From Oscillospiraceae bacterium (GTDB lineage: Bacteria > Bacillota > Clostridia > Oscillospirales > Oscillospiraceae): a DNA stretch of 6,969 bases. Below, piece after piece: positions 1 through 6,737 of this stretch. Every line of letters begins with the position of its first letter. Within the stretch, counting starts at the first letter, position 1. The DNA lies in contig JAISKY010000269.1 in the NCBI GenBank assembly GCA_031260745.1, positions 1 through 6,969 of the forward strand. Direction: 5' to 3'. A model generated the notes under the pieces. That model ran no database searches. It saw only the letters and a list, made by a program, of their open reading frames with translations, and was not told the DNA's origin. The position numbers and the translations under genes are program-made.

Positions 1-47
1 ATCGTCAGACCAATTACTCTCTTATTATCGGCTTAAGCAATAAGTCG

Positions 48-80
48 GTTCAGACTATGACTGGCTGCCATGTCCTGAAC
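48..80. repeat. Inverted repeat upstream of the chemoreceptor gene
   Basis: GTTCAG (48-53) and CTGAAC (75-80) are exact reverse complements. AC (54-55) can add pairs with GT (72-73) around a bulged C74, and TGG/CCA lies inside. No T-run follows, so it is not a good intrinsic terminator. It could be a DNA operator or, if transcription starts further upstream, a leader hairpin. It overlaps the candidate promoter at 65-93. The function is unknown. Confidence 0.35.
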
Positions 81-93
81 ACAAATCTATTAT
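65..93 (+). promoter_or_regulatory. Candidate sigma70-type promoter for the chemoreceptor gene
   Basis: CTGCCA (65-70, four of six matches to TTGACA) is separated by 17 bp from TATTAT (88-93, five of six matches to TATAAT). Transcription would start near 100, leaving a leader of about 35 nt before the GTG at 135. I saw no convincing flagellar-sigma (sigma28/sigmaD) pattern here, although chemoreceptor genes often use that sigma factor. The match is moderate, and the promoter could equally lie before the window. Confidence 0.3.
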
Positions 94-134
94 AGCAAAT
101 CGGAAATTACTTCTAATTGTAGGAGGAACAAACA

Positions 135-2081
135 GTGAAAATACAATGGAAAATTATGTTGCCGTTTATATTAACGGTTGTTATCGGCAGTCTTGCGATA
201 CTTATATCATCTCTCCAGATTTTTCAAGGCTATGCCGACGAGTCAGTCCTTAATGAAGTTACGCAAATGAGCGTGGTCATTGAGGACGAGTTTAATACTC
301 TCTCTACAAAGTCGCTTGAATTTGCCAACATACTCCGGGACGACGACGAGTTTATTCAAATCCTTGAAAGCGGCGAAGCGAATCTCATAGCGGAGTTTGC
401 CGACGAGTTCGACAGTTACAGCGACATTGACTACGTGACCGTATTAGACCCGAATGAAGTGTTGATTTACTCTACGCTGCCCGATGCCGAACCCGGAACG
501 CCGATGACAGGCGCTCCGTCGTTTGACAGCGCGGCAAAAGGCAATACTACCACCAATATTGAAAAAGGTACGCTTGTCCCGTTTGGCGTAGGAACCGGAG
601 TACCTATACAAAACAAATCGGGTGAGATAATCGCGATAGTAGGCGTTGGCTATCGCGTTGACACCGACACTTTTGTTGACCAAATGGCGAAGATAACCGG
701 ACAGGAAGTAACCATCTTCGATATGGATACGCGAATTTCCACAACCGTACTGAACAACGAGGGCAAACGCGCCGTCGGAACAAAAGCGTCGGAAAATATC
801 TCCCAACAAGTCCTGGGAGGTACTCCGTTTGACGGTGAGGCGACAGTCGCGGGGCATCAGGCTTATGTGCATTACGCGCCTATAAAAGACTATACGGGTA
901 AAATTATCGGTATGATTTTTAACGGAATATATACCGCGAGTATGTCCGGAGCGGTAAATAATATGTTGTTCCGAGGCGCGATTGTCACAGGTATTGTAAT
1001 CCTGTTATCGGTAATTATCGCAATCATTATTTCGCGCTCAATAGTGCGTCGGGTCAAAGAAATCGGCGGAGTAATGCGGCAGTTGGGCAAAGGCGATTTG
1101 TCCGTCGCGCTTAAAGAAACCAAAGGCAGGGACGAGCTTTCGGAAATGTCACGCGATATTCGGTCGTTCCTGATTACGCTAAACGGAGTTATCAGCGACA
1201 CTACCGGAGCGATGAGTTCGCTTGCGGACGGCAGACTAAACTACAATGTTAAAACGTACGCCGGAGATTTTCAGAAGATAAGCGATTCATACAGCGCGTT
1301 CCAAAGACAGCTTACGAATATGATTGAGGAAATTACCAGGACTTCAAATCAGGTGTTAAGCGGTTCCACTCACATAGCGGACAGCTCTAAGGTTTTGTCG
1401 GAGGGCGCGGTTCAGCAATCATCGGCGATTGATACGCTTAGGAGTATGGTAGACGAAATAACCTATAAAACCCAGTATACCGCCGAAAGCGCGTTGAAAG
1501 CTCAGGCTTCCGTTGAGATTTCGGACAAAGAACTGGAAAGCAGCACCCGCGAAATGCAGAAGATGACCGTCGCGATGGGCGAAATCAGCGCTACCTCCGG
1601 TGAGATTGCGAAAATCGCCAAAACAATTGAAGATATCGCGTTCCAAACCAATATACTCGCGCTGAACGCCGCGGTAGAAGCCGCGAGAGCGGGCTCGGCA
1701 GGTAAAGGCTTTGCCGTAGTTGCCGAGGAAGTACGCAGTCTTGCGAGTAAATCCGCCGAAGCCGCTAAGAGTACGACCGGGCTAATCGGTAACGCTATTA
1801 AAGCGGTTGAAAACGGCAACGTGATTGTTTCGGATACCGCTTTGGCGACAAGTAAGGTATATGACAACTCCAAAGAAACCGGAGATATAGTTGTTAACAT
1901 AGCTCAATCGTCGGCGGAACAAGCGCAAAACGTCGAAAGCATAAAACATAGTATCAGCGATATTTCCGACGTTGTTATGGCAAATACCGCGATGTCGGAG
2001 GAAAGCGCGGCGAACTCCAGCGAGCTTTCGATTCTGGCGAATGAACTTGGCGATTTGGTTTCGTGGTTTAAGTTGTCGTAG
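135..2081 (+). CDS. Methyl-accepting chemotaxis protein with extracytoplasmic Cache-type sensor
   Basis: This is a 648-residue transmembrane chemoreceptor that should relay ligand binding outside the membrane to the CheA-CheW kinase array. The GTG start is set by AGGAGG at 121-126, 8 nt upstream. Transmembrane helix 1 is at about residues 8-28 and helix 2 at about 281-300. The sensor between them resembles single-Cache (sCache_3-type) domains, with a VLDPNEVLIYS segment near 103-113 and an IFDMDTRISTT...GKRAVGTK segment near 194-217. HAMP follows at about 301-355, then a second HAMP-like stretch near 360-395, then the cytoplasmic signalling hairpin. The invariant tip (QTNILALNAAVEAARAG, 504-520) and the GKGFAVVAEEVR segment (523-534) are intact. 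The C-terminus is WFKLS, with no NWETF-type CheR/CheB tether. The ligand cannot be inferred. No che or flagellar gene is adjacent, so it looks like an orphan receptor ending at the terminator at 2184-2218. Confidence 0.95.
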   Translation: MKIQWKIMLPFILTVVIGSLAILISSLQIFQGYADESVLNEVTQMSVVIEDEFNTLSTKSLEFANILRDDDEFIQILESGEANLIAEFADEFDSYSDIDYVTVLDPNEVLIYSTLPDAEPGTPMTGAPSFDSAAKGNTTTNIEKGTLVPFGVGTGVPIQNKSGEIIAIVGVGYRVDTDTFVDQMAKITGQEVTIFDMDTRISTTVLNNEGKRAVGTKASENISQQVLGGTPFDGEATVAGHQAYVHYAPIKDYTGKIIGMIFNGIYTASMSGAVNNMLFRGAIVTGIVILLSVIIAIIISRSIVRRVKEIGGVMRQLGKGDLSVALKETKGRDELSEMSRDIRSFLITLNGVISDTTGAMSSLADGRLNYNVKTYAGDFQKISDSYSAFQRQLTNMIEEITRTSNQVLSGSTHIADSSKVLSEGAVQQSSAIDTLRSMVDEITYKTQYTAESALKAQASVEISDKELESSTREMQKMTVAMGEISATSGEIAKIAKTIEDIAFQTNILALNAAVEAARAGSAGKGFAVVAEEVRSLASKSAEAAKSTTGLIGNAIKAVENGNVIVSDTALATSKVYDNSKETGDIVVNIAQSSAEQAQNVESIKHSISDISDVVMANTAMSEESAANSSELSILANELGDLVSWFKLS

Positions 2082-2115
2082 CTCGGATTGCGTGAAAATG
2101 TTATTTATCAAAAAA

Positions 2116-2149
2116 GTCACCTCGCCGCCGGTAATCGACGCGAGGTGAC
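2116..2149 (-). terminator. Stem-loop with U-tract on the minus strand, likely second SDR terminator
   Basis: GTCACCTCGC (2116-2125) and GCGAGGTGAC (2140-2149) form a perfect 10-bp stem with a 14-nt loop. An A6 run (2110-2115) precedes it on the plus strand, so minus-strand RNA reads stem then U6. That geometry fits an intrinsic terminator for transcripts leaving the SDR gene. On the plus strand no T-run follows, so it should not by itself stop chemoreceptor transcription. Confidence 0.6.
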
Positions 2150-2183
2150 ATTACCGCAGATTCAGCTGAGAAAAATAGAGTGT

Positions 2184-2218
2184 CAAAATCCGCGAGCCCT
2201 TATGGCTCGCGGATTTTG
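2184..2218. terminator. Bidirectional intrinsic terminator between convergent genes
   Basis: A perfect 15-bp stem pairs 2184-2198 (C, AAAA, then TCCGCGAGCC) with 2204-2218 around a 5-nt loop, CTTAT. The stem has a GC-rich core and A4/T4 at its base, so either strand gives hairpin then U-rich RNA. It sits between the ends of the convergent chemoreceptor (2081) and SDR (2279) genes and should serve both. Outer TGTCA (2181-2185) and TGACA (2226-2230) copies could lengthen the dyad. Confidence 0.88.
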
Positions 2219-2278
2219 TGCTTATTGACACGCGAATCGAATAATCTTTCTTAATCTAAACAGCTATATCCTTTGCGA

Positions 2279-3037
2279 TTAATACGCGCTCCAACCGCCG
2301 TCCGCGGTAATAACCGCGCCGTTAACGAAACTTGAATCGTCGCTGGCGAGGAACAGCGCTACGCCCGCAATCTCGTCAGCGGAACCGTAGCGAGGGTTAG
2401 CGCCCATTCCGGAGCTTGCGCGTTCCGAGCCGAACTTACTCGGACTTTTCAGCCCTACCGCGATTTCGGTTGCTACGCCGCCCGGAGCAATCGCGTTACA
2501 GCGAATGCCTTTTTGAGCGTACATAAACGCGATGTTCTTAGTCAGACCGACAATGCCGAACTTAGACGCTGTGTAACTCGCTCCCGCTCTTGCGCCCTGG
2601 ATTCCGCCGATTGACGCGGTGTTGATAATGACGCCTCCGCCATTTTCAAGCTGCCCGTTCAGCCAACGGCGGCAAATAACGAACGGACCTTTCAAGTTGG
2701 TGTCCAGCACCTTTTCCCAAAGCTCGTCGGAGCATTCCGCGACGGGCATCATCTCGTCCATAACACCCGCGTTATTGACAAGAATGTCAATTTTGCCGAA
2801 CTCCGCGAACGAATCGTCAAGCACTTTCGTAATGCCCGCGAAGTCCGCTACGTCTCCTGATTTCGCGACGATTTTCCCGGCTAAGCCGGACGCTTCCGCG
2901 ACAAGCGCGTCAAGTTTTTCCTTACGGCGGGCAACCGCGATTACGGTCGCGCCTTCGGCGGCGAATTTCAGCGCGATTGCGTGTCCCATACCTGAACTCG
3001 CACCCGTTACAAACGCGATTTTGTTTTCCAGTTTCAT
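2279..3037 (-). CDS. SDR-family NAD(P)-dependent oxidoreductase
   Basis: This is a 252-residue classical short-chain dehydrogenase/reductase, a cytosolic Rossmann-fold enzyme that interconverts an alcohol and a carbonyl group. The cofactor motif TGASSGMG is at residues 11-18, DV at 62-63, and NNAG at 88-91. The catalytic tetrad is complete: N114, S142, Y155 and K159 (YTASK). PGG at 185-187 and the ending ADGGWSAY are typical of the 3-oxoacyl-ACP reductase/glucose dehydrogenase-like branch. Arginines 37-38 after the second beta strand favour NADPH over NADH, by inference from the family. The substrate cannot be assigned, and FabG is unlikely because no fatty-acid genes are nearby. The ATG start has AAGGAG 8 nt upstream (plus-strand 3046-3051). 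The gene is monocistronic, divergent from the str operon, and probably regulated through the palindrome at 3089-3102. Confidence 0.93.
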   Translation of the reverse strand: MKLENKIAFVTGASSGMGHAIALKFAAEGATVIAVARRKEKLDALVAEASGLAGKIVAKSGDVADFAGITKVLDDSFAEFGKIDILVNNAGVMDEMMPVAECSDELWEKVLDTNLKGPFVICRRWLNGQLENGGGVIINTASIGGIQGARAGASYTASKFGIVGLTKNIAFMYAQKGIRCNAIAPGGVATEIAVGLKSPSKFGSERASSGMGANPRYGSADEIAGVALFLASDDSSFVNGAVITADGGWSAY

Positions 3038-3081
3038 AATTATATCTCCTTATATTTATTCTTGTTACTTCTTCTACTACT

Positions 3082-3109
3082 ATAATACTACAAATATTTG
3101 TAATGTCAA
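3082..3109 (-). promoter_or_regulatory. Sigma70-type promoter for the SDR gene
   Basis: On the minus strand, TTGACA (plus 3104-3109) is followed by a 16-bp spacer and TATTAT (plus 3082-3087). An alternative -10, TATAGT (plus 3079-3084), would need a 19-bp spacer. Transcription would start about 35-40 nt before the SDR ATG. The -35 is a perfect consensus match. The spacer is almost filled by a palindrome, so the promoter is likely regulated. Confidence 0.7.
3089..3102. promoter_or_regulatory. Perfect 14-bp palindrome inside the SDR promoter, candidate operator
   Basis: TACAAATATTTGTA is its own reverse complement and lies between the -35 and -10 of the SDR promoter, where a bound dimeric repressor would block RNA polymerase. 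AT-rich palindromes of this size are typical of sites for winged-helix or TetR-like dimers. No regulator gene is in the window, so the cognate protein is unknown. AT-rich DNA makes such palindromes easier to get by chance. Confidence 0.5.
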
Positions 3110-3214
3110 CCGTTATTATTCACTTTTTGTGTTTTCAGAGTCAAAAACGATACTGTATGTTGTTTGCGTAATAAGGGCAGACAGTAAAAATGTTGATAAA
3201 AAATGAAAAAACGC

Positions 3215-3243
3215 TTGACAAAGCTACTTGAAGCTGATATAAT
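3215..3243 (+). promoter_or_regulatory. Perfect-consensus promoter of the rpsL operon
   Basis: TTGACA (3215-3220), a 17-bp spacer and TATAAT (3238-3243) match the sigma70/sigmaA consensus exactly. The upstream DNA (3186-3212) is A-rich and could act as an UP element. Transcription should start near 3250, giving a short leader of about 30 nt before the TTG at 3281. It shows that rpsL-rpsG-fusA need not be transcribed from rpoBC here. The first 11 bases of the element also occur at the tuf promoter. Confidence 0.92.
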
Positions 3244-3280
3244 AAGGGAGTTTGAATGTTTTATGGAAAGGAGAGCAAAA

Positions 3281-3694
<414 letters not shown>

Positions 3695-3873
3695 GTAGTA
3701 ATTGACCGTTAAGGTGAATTATTATTTTTGCTCTGAATTTATATATAGTATTGTTTTATAGATTTAGGGCGCGACGGGGGCGTAAAATACGCTTTCGAGT
3801 ACCTGCCGCGGTTAAGCGGTAAATTATATCAGCCGGCAGTCACTGCTGACGGTTGAGAAAAGGGGGAAGGACG
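3695..3873 (+). promoter_or_regulatory. Structured rpsL-rpsG intercistronic leader, possible S7 autoregulatory region
   Basis: This 179-nt spacer is long for adjacent str-operon genes. The first part (about 3715-3767) is very AT-rich and may hold a weak internal promoter. The second part can fold. TGCCGC (3804-3809) pairs with GCGGTA (3816-3821). CAGCCG-GCAG (3830-3839) pairs with CTGC (3843-3846) and CGGTTG (3850-3855) around a TGA bulge, ending just upstream of the rpsG SD. CTGCCG (3803-3808) could instead pair with CGGCAG (3834-3839), which excludes both hairpins. In E. coli, S7 represses its own translation by binding this intercistronic region. That this spacer does the same is inference. 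Confidence 0.4.
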
Positions 3874-4344
3874 ATGCCCAGGAGAGGTAATGTCCCAAAG
3901 CGAGAGGTTTTGCCGGACCCCGTATATAACTCTGTGCTGGTCAGCAAGCTGGTTAACAGCATTATGCTTGACGGAAAAAAGGGAGTAGCGCAGAAAGTTG
4001 TCTACGGAGCGTTCGACATTATAGGAGAAAAAAGCGGTCAGCCGCCGCTTGATGTGTTCGTAAAGGCGTTGGAAAACGTAATGCCGTCGCTGGAGGTAAA
4101 AGCGCGGCGCGTAGGCGGCGCGACATACCAGGTGCCGCTGGAGGTCAGAGCAGACCGCAGACAGACGCTCGGACTCAGATGGCTGACGAATTATTCGCGC
4201 GCCAGAGGCGAAAAGACAATGAAAGAACGCCTTGCGGGCGAGCTTTTGGACGCGAGTAACGGTAACGGAAGTTCCGTTAAACGTCGTGAGGATATGCACA
4301 AGATGGCGGACAGCAATAAGGCGTTCGCTCACTTCAGATGGTAA
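3874..4344 (+). CDS. rpsG: 30S ribosomal protein S7
   Basis: S7 is a primary assembly protein that nucleates the 3' major domain of 16S rRNA and lies near the E-site tRNA. The product is 156 residues, the usual length in Bacillus-like bacteria. It has the N-terminal MPRRG, the family signature DPVYNSVLVSKLVNSIMLDG (15-34) followed by KK, the VKARRVGGATYQVPLEV segment (76-92), and the canonical C-terminus HKMADSNKAFAHFRW (142-156). The ATG at 3874 is chosen by family alignment and by AGGGGG (3861-3866) 7 nt upstream. A longer reading from the TTG at 3853 would add seven residues overlying the SD and the hairpin, and is rejected. It is co-directional with rpsL and fusA and should be co-transcribed, possibly under S7 feedback through the preceding spacer. 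Confidence 0.97.
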   Translation: MPRRGNVPKREVLPDPVYNSVLVSKLVNSIMLDGKKGVAQKVVYGAFDIIGEKSGQPPLDVFVKALENVMPSLEVKARRVGGATYQVPLEVRADRRQTLGLRWLTNYSRARGEKTMKERLAGELLDASNGNGSSVKRREDMHKMADSNKAFAHFRW

Positions 4345-4356
4345 AAGGAGCAAGTA

Positions 4357-4386
4357 GTGGGAGGTAGGCGCCGAGGCGCAGACTAA
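4357..4386 (+). CDS. Possible 9-codon leader ORF between rpsG and fusA
   Basis: GTG at 4357 opens a nine-codon frame (MGGRRRGAD if GTG is read as Met) that ends at TAA 4384-4386, with a second in-frame TAA directly after. AAGGAG (4345-4350) lies 6 nt upstream, a textbook SD distance. The ORF ends 16 nt before the fusA ATG, which has no close SD of its own, so ribosomes could reach fusA by termination and reinitiation. The frame also contains GGGAGG (4359-4364) and a GCGC-CGAG-GCGC stem-loop (4368-4379 region). Nothing shows that the peptide itself matters, and the ORF is short enough to arise by chance. Confidence 0.3.
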   Translation: MGGRRRGAD

Positions 4387-4402
4387 TAACTGACGACTAA
4401 TT

Positions 4403-6475
4403 ATGGCAAGAGAATATACCCTGGAAAAAACACGTAATATAGGGATAATGGCGCACATTGACGCCGGCAAAACAACGACTACGGAACGTATTCTGTTCTA
4501 TACCGGTGTTAACTACCGTATGGGCGAAGTTCACGAGGGCGCGGCAACTATGGACTGGATGGAACAGGAACAGGAGCGCGGTATTACAATTACGTCGGCG
4601 GCGACGACCTGCTACTGGAAAGACCACAGGATTAATATTATCGACACCCCGGGTCACGTTGACTTTACGATTGAAGTGGAGCGTTCGCTTAGAGTGCTTG
4701 ACGGTTCCGTAACCGTTTTGTGCGCGAAAGGCGGAGTGGAACCTCAGTCCGAAACCGTTTGGCGTCAGGCGGACAGGTACGGAGTACCGCGTATCATCTA
4801 CGTTAACAAGATGGATATTATGGGCGCGGATTTTTTCCGTGTTCTCGGAATGGTAATTGACAGGCTAAAAGCTAACGCGGCGCCGATTCAACTGCCGATA
4901 GGCGCGGAAGCGGATTTCCGCGGAATGATTGACCTGATTACAATGAAGGCGGTTCTTTACGACGACGACTTAGGCAAAGAATGGCGTGAAGAAGAAATTC
5001 CGGCGGATATGTTAGACCTCGCCAAAGAATGGCGTGAAAAGCTGATTGAAAAAGCAGCCGACTTCGACGACGCGATTATGGAGAAGTTTCTTGAGGGTCA
5101 GGACGTTGACGAAGCTCAGTTGAAAGCGGCGATTCGTAAAGGTACGCTGATTAATAAGTTGGTTCCCGTTATTTGCGGGACGAGCTTCAAAAACAAGGGC
5201 GTACAGCGGCTTTTGGACGCGGCGGTGGATTATTTGCCCAGTCCGTCGGATATTCCGGCGATTAAGGGCGTAAACCCCAAAACAGACGCGGAAGAAGACC
5301 GTCCCACCGACGATAAAGCTCCGTTCAGCGCGTTGGCGTTTAAGATTGCGACCGACCCGTTTGTTGGTAAGCTGACGTTTTTCAGAGTGTACTCCGGTAC
5401 AATCAAAAAAGGCGACAGCGTACTGAACAGCGTAAAAGGTCACAGGGAGCGTTTCGGACGTATACTGCAAATGCACGCTAACGACCGTAAGGACATTGAC
5501 GAAGTAAACGCGGGCGACATCGCGGCGGCGGTAGGACTGAAAAATACTACTACGGGTGATACGCTATGCGTGGAATCTCACCCCGTAATACTGGAATCGA
5601 TGGATTTTCCGGAACCTGTCATACGTCAGGCGATTGAGCCTAAGACAAAAGCGGGTCAGGAAAAGATGGCGGTCGCGCTCGCGAAACTGGTCGAGGAGGA
5701 CCCGACGTTCAAAGCCTACACCGACGAGGAAACCGGACAGACGATTATCGCGGGAATGGGTGAGCTTCACCTTGAAATTATCGTAGACCGTTTGCTCCGC
5801 GAGTTCAAAGTCGAGGCTAACATCGGTAAGCCGCAGGTAAGCTATAAAGAAACAATCACTAAGGAATCGAACGCGGACACGCGCTATGTGCGTCAATCCG
5901 GCGGTAAAGGTCAGTACGGTCACGTCAAGATTATGGTCGAGCCAAACGAACCCGGCAAGGGCTACGAGTTCATTGACAAGATTGTCGGCGGAGCGATTCC
6001 GAGAGAATATATCCCCGCGGTAAACGAGGGAATTGAAGGCGCGATGGCGGGCGGCATAATCGCGGGTTACAACGTCGTTGACGTTAAGGTAACGCTTTAC
6101 GACGGAAGTTTCCACGAGGTTGACAGCTCGGAAATGGCATTCAAAATCGCCGGAAGTATGGCGTTCAAAGAGGCTTGTCAAAAGGCCGGAGCGGTACTTT
6201 TGGAGCCGATAATGAGAGTCAGCGTAACGGTGCCGGAGGACTATATGGGCGACGTAATGGGCGATTTGAACGCGAGGCGCGGTCAGATTTCCGCGATGGA
6301 AACCCATAACGGAATCGCCGAGATTTCGTCTAATGTTCCGCTTAACGAGATGTTCGGGTACGCGACCGATTTACGCAGTAAAACTCAGGGGCGCGGACAA
6401 TACGCAATGGAACCCTCGCACTACGTGGAACTTCCGCGCGCGTTACAGGAAAAGCTGATTGCGGGTAAGAAGTAA
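4403..6475 (+). CDS. fusA: Translation elongation factor G
   Basis: EF-G is the GTPase that drives tRNA-mRNA translocation and, with RRF, ribosome recycling. The protein is 690 residues, full length. The G domain has the P-loop AHIDAGKTT (17-25), switch I RGITIT (59-64), DTPGH (81-85, with catalytic H85), NKMD (135-138) and GTSFKNKG (259-266). Domain II begins near 307, domain III near 405 and domain IV near 481. Domain IV carries GKGQYGHVKI (501-510) and GSFHEVDSSE (568-577), where H571 is the tip histidine matching E. coli H583. Domain V (about 604-690) ends with RGQYAMEPSHY (664-674). It resembles canonical EF-G rather than the EF-G2 or TetM-like paralogs. The ATG at 4403 is fixed by the canonical MAREYTLEKTRNIGIMAHID start, yet the 16 nt upstream contain no SD. 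The nearest purine blocks are 4345-4350 and 4359-4364, unlike every other gene in the window. Confidence 0.98.
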   Translation: MAREYTLEKTRNIGIMAHIDAGKTTTTERILFYTGVNYRMGEVHEGAATMDWMEQEQERGITITSAATTCYWKDHRINIIDTPGHVDFTIEVERSLRVLDGSVTVLCAKGGVEPQSETVWRQADRYGVPRIIYVNKMDIMGADFFRVLGMVIDRLKANAAPIQLPIGAEADFRGMIDLITMKAVLYDDDLGKEWREEEIPADMLDLAKEWREKLIEKAADFDDAIMEKFLEGQDVDEAQLKAAIRKGTLINKLVPVICGTSFKNKGVQRLLDAAVDYLPSPSDIPAIKGVNPKTDAEEDRPTDDKAPFSALAFKIATDPFVGKLTFFRVYSGTIKKGDSVLNSVKGHRERFGRILQMHANDRKDIDEVNAGDIAAAVGLKNTTTGDTLCVESHPVILESMDFPEPVIRQAIEPKTKAGQEKMAVALAKLVEEDPTFKAYTDEETGQTIIAGMGELHLEIIVDRLLREFKVEANIGKPQVSYKETITKESNADTRYVRQSGGKGQYGHVKIMVEPNEPGKGYEFIDKIVGGAIPREYIPAVNEGIEGAMAGGIIAGYNVVDVKVTLYDGSFHEVDSSEMAFKIAGSMAFKEACQKAGAVLLEPIMRVSVTVPEDYMGDVMGDLNARRGQISAMETHNGIAEISSNVPLNEMFGYATDLRSKTQGRGQYAMEPSHYVELPRALQEKLIAGKK

Positions 6476-6502
6476 GTAGACGTTATTCTAAGGAGGTAAG
6501 CA

Positions 6503-6676
6503 ATGGCAAACTTAGCTGAATTATTTCACAAAGAGTCAAGGCTGTTATCAAATGTGTCAATGCAACGTGACTTGCTTATGGTGTTGCGTACAGAAACCGA
6601 CGAGAACAGCAAAGCTATGGTTGAGAAACTCCTAAATACCTTGTTGGAAGAAGAAAAGACACTGCGCGGAGCTTAA
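6503..6676 (+). CDS. Small uncharacterised protein between fusA and tuf
   Basis: This 57-codon ORF starts at ATG 6503 and ends at TAA 6674-6676. It is preceded by a textbook AAGGAGG (6490-6496) 6 nt before the ATG and begins 27 nt after fusA. I do not recognise the family. The protein begins MANLAELFHK and ends LLEEEKTLRGA. It has no Cys, Trp, Pro, Gly-rich or transmembrane segment. It looks wholly helical: leucine-rich amphipathic stretches at about 3-29 and 36-54 are separated by a polar TETDENSK turn (30-37), which suggests a helical hairpin or short coiled coil. Leucine codons here include several TTA, a different mix from fusA. By position it should be co-transcribed with rpsL-rpsG-fusA, upstream of the separate tuf promoter. 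A role linked to translation is only an inference from location. Confidence 0.75.
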   Translation: MANLAELFHKESRLLSNVSMQRDLLMVLRTETDENSKAMVEKLLNTLLEEEKTLRGA

Positions 6677-6708
6677 ACCACCGAAAAGCTCAGCGGCTAA
6701 AAAAGATA

Positions 6709-6737
6709 TTGACAAAGCTCAAGAAATGGTGTATACT
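6709..6737 (+). promoter_or_regulatory. Strong dedicated promoter for tuf
   Basis: TTGACA (6709-6714), a 17-bp spacer and TATACT (6732-6737) give eleven of twelve consensus matches. An A-rich run (6699-6704) lies just upstream. Transcription should start near 6744, giving a leader of about 109 nt before the tuf ATG. This lets EF-Tu be made in excess of EF-G and the ribosomal proteins. No terminator is evident between the small ORF and this promoter, so read-through from fusA can add to it. Confidence 0.88.

Noticed and set aside
1..134. Cyclic-di-GMP (GEMM-type) riboswitch before the chemoreceptor
   Set aside because: Such riboswitches do precede some clostridial chemoreceptors, but I could not find the conserved GEMM core here; only a simple inverted repeat is visible.
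2619..3206. 195-codon plus-strand frame opposite the SDR gene
   Set aside because: It is the complement of a clear SDR gene with intact catalytic motifs, and its tail runs into AT-rich promoter DNA. It is a shadow frame.
3776..3796. GCGTA/TACGC stem followed by TTT as an rpsL terminator
   Set aside because: It is a 5-bp stem with a 3-nt loop and only three T, too weak for a terminator and misplaced inside the str operon.
3853..3873. N-terminal extension of S7 from TTG 3853
   Set aside because: It would translate the SD itself and overlap the hairpin arm. The family start is MPRRG at 3874.
5564..6307. 247-codon minus-strand frame within fusA
   Set aside because: It is an antisense shadow of EF-G domains III-V. 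It has no SD or recognisable domain and reflects the codon bias of fusA.
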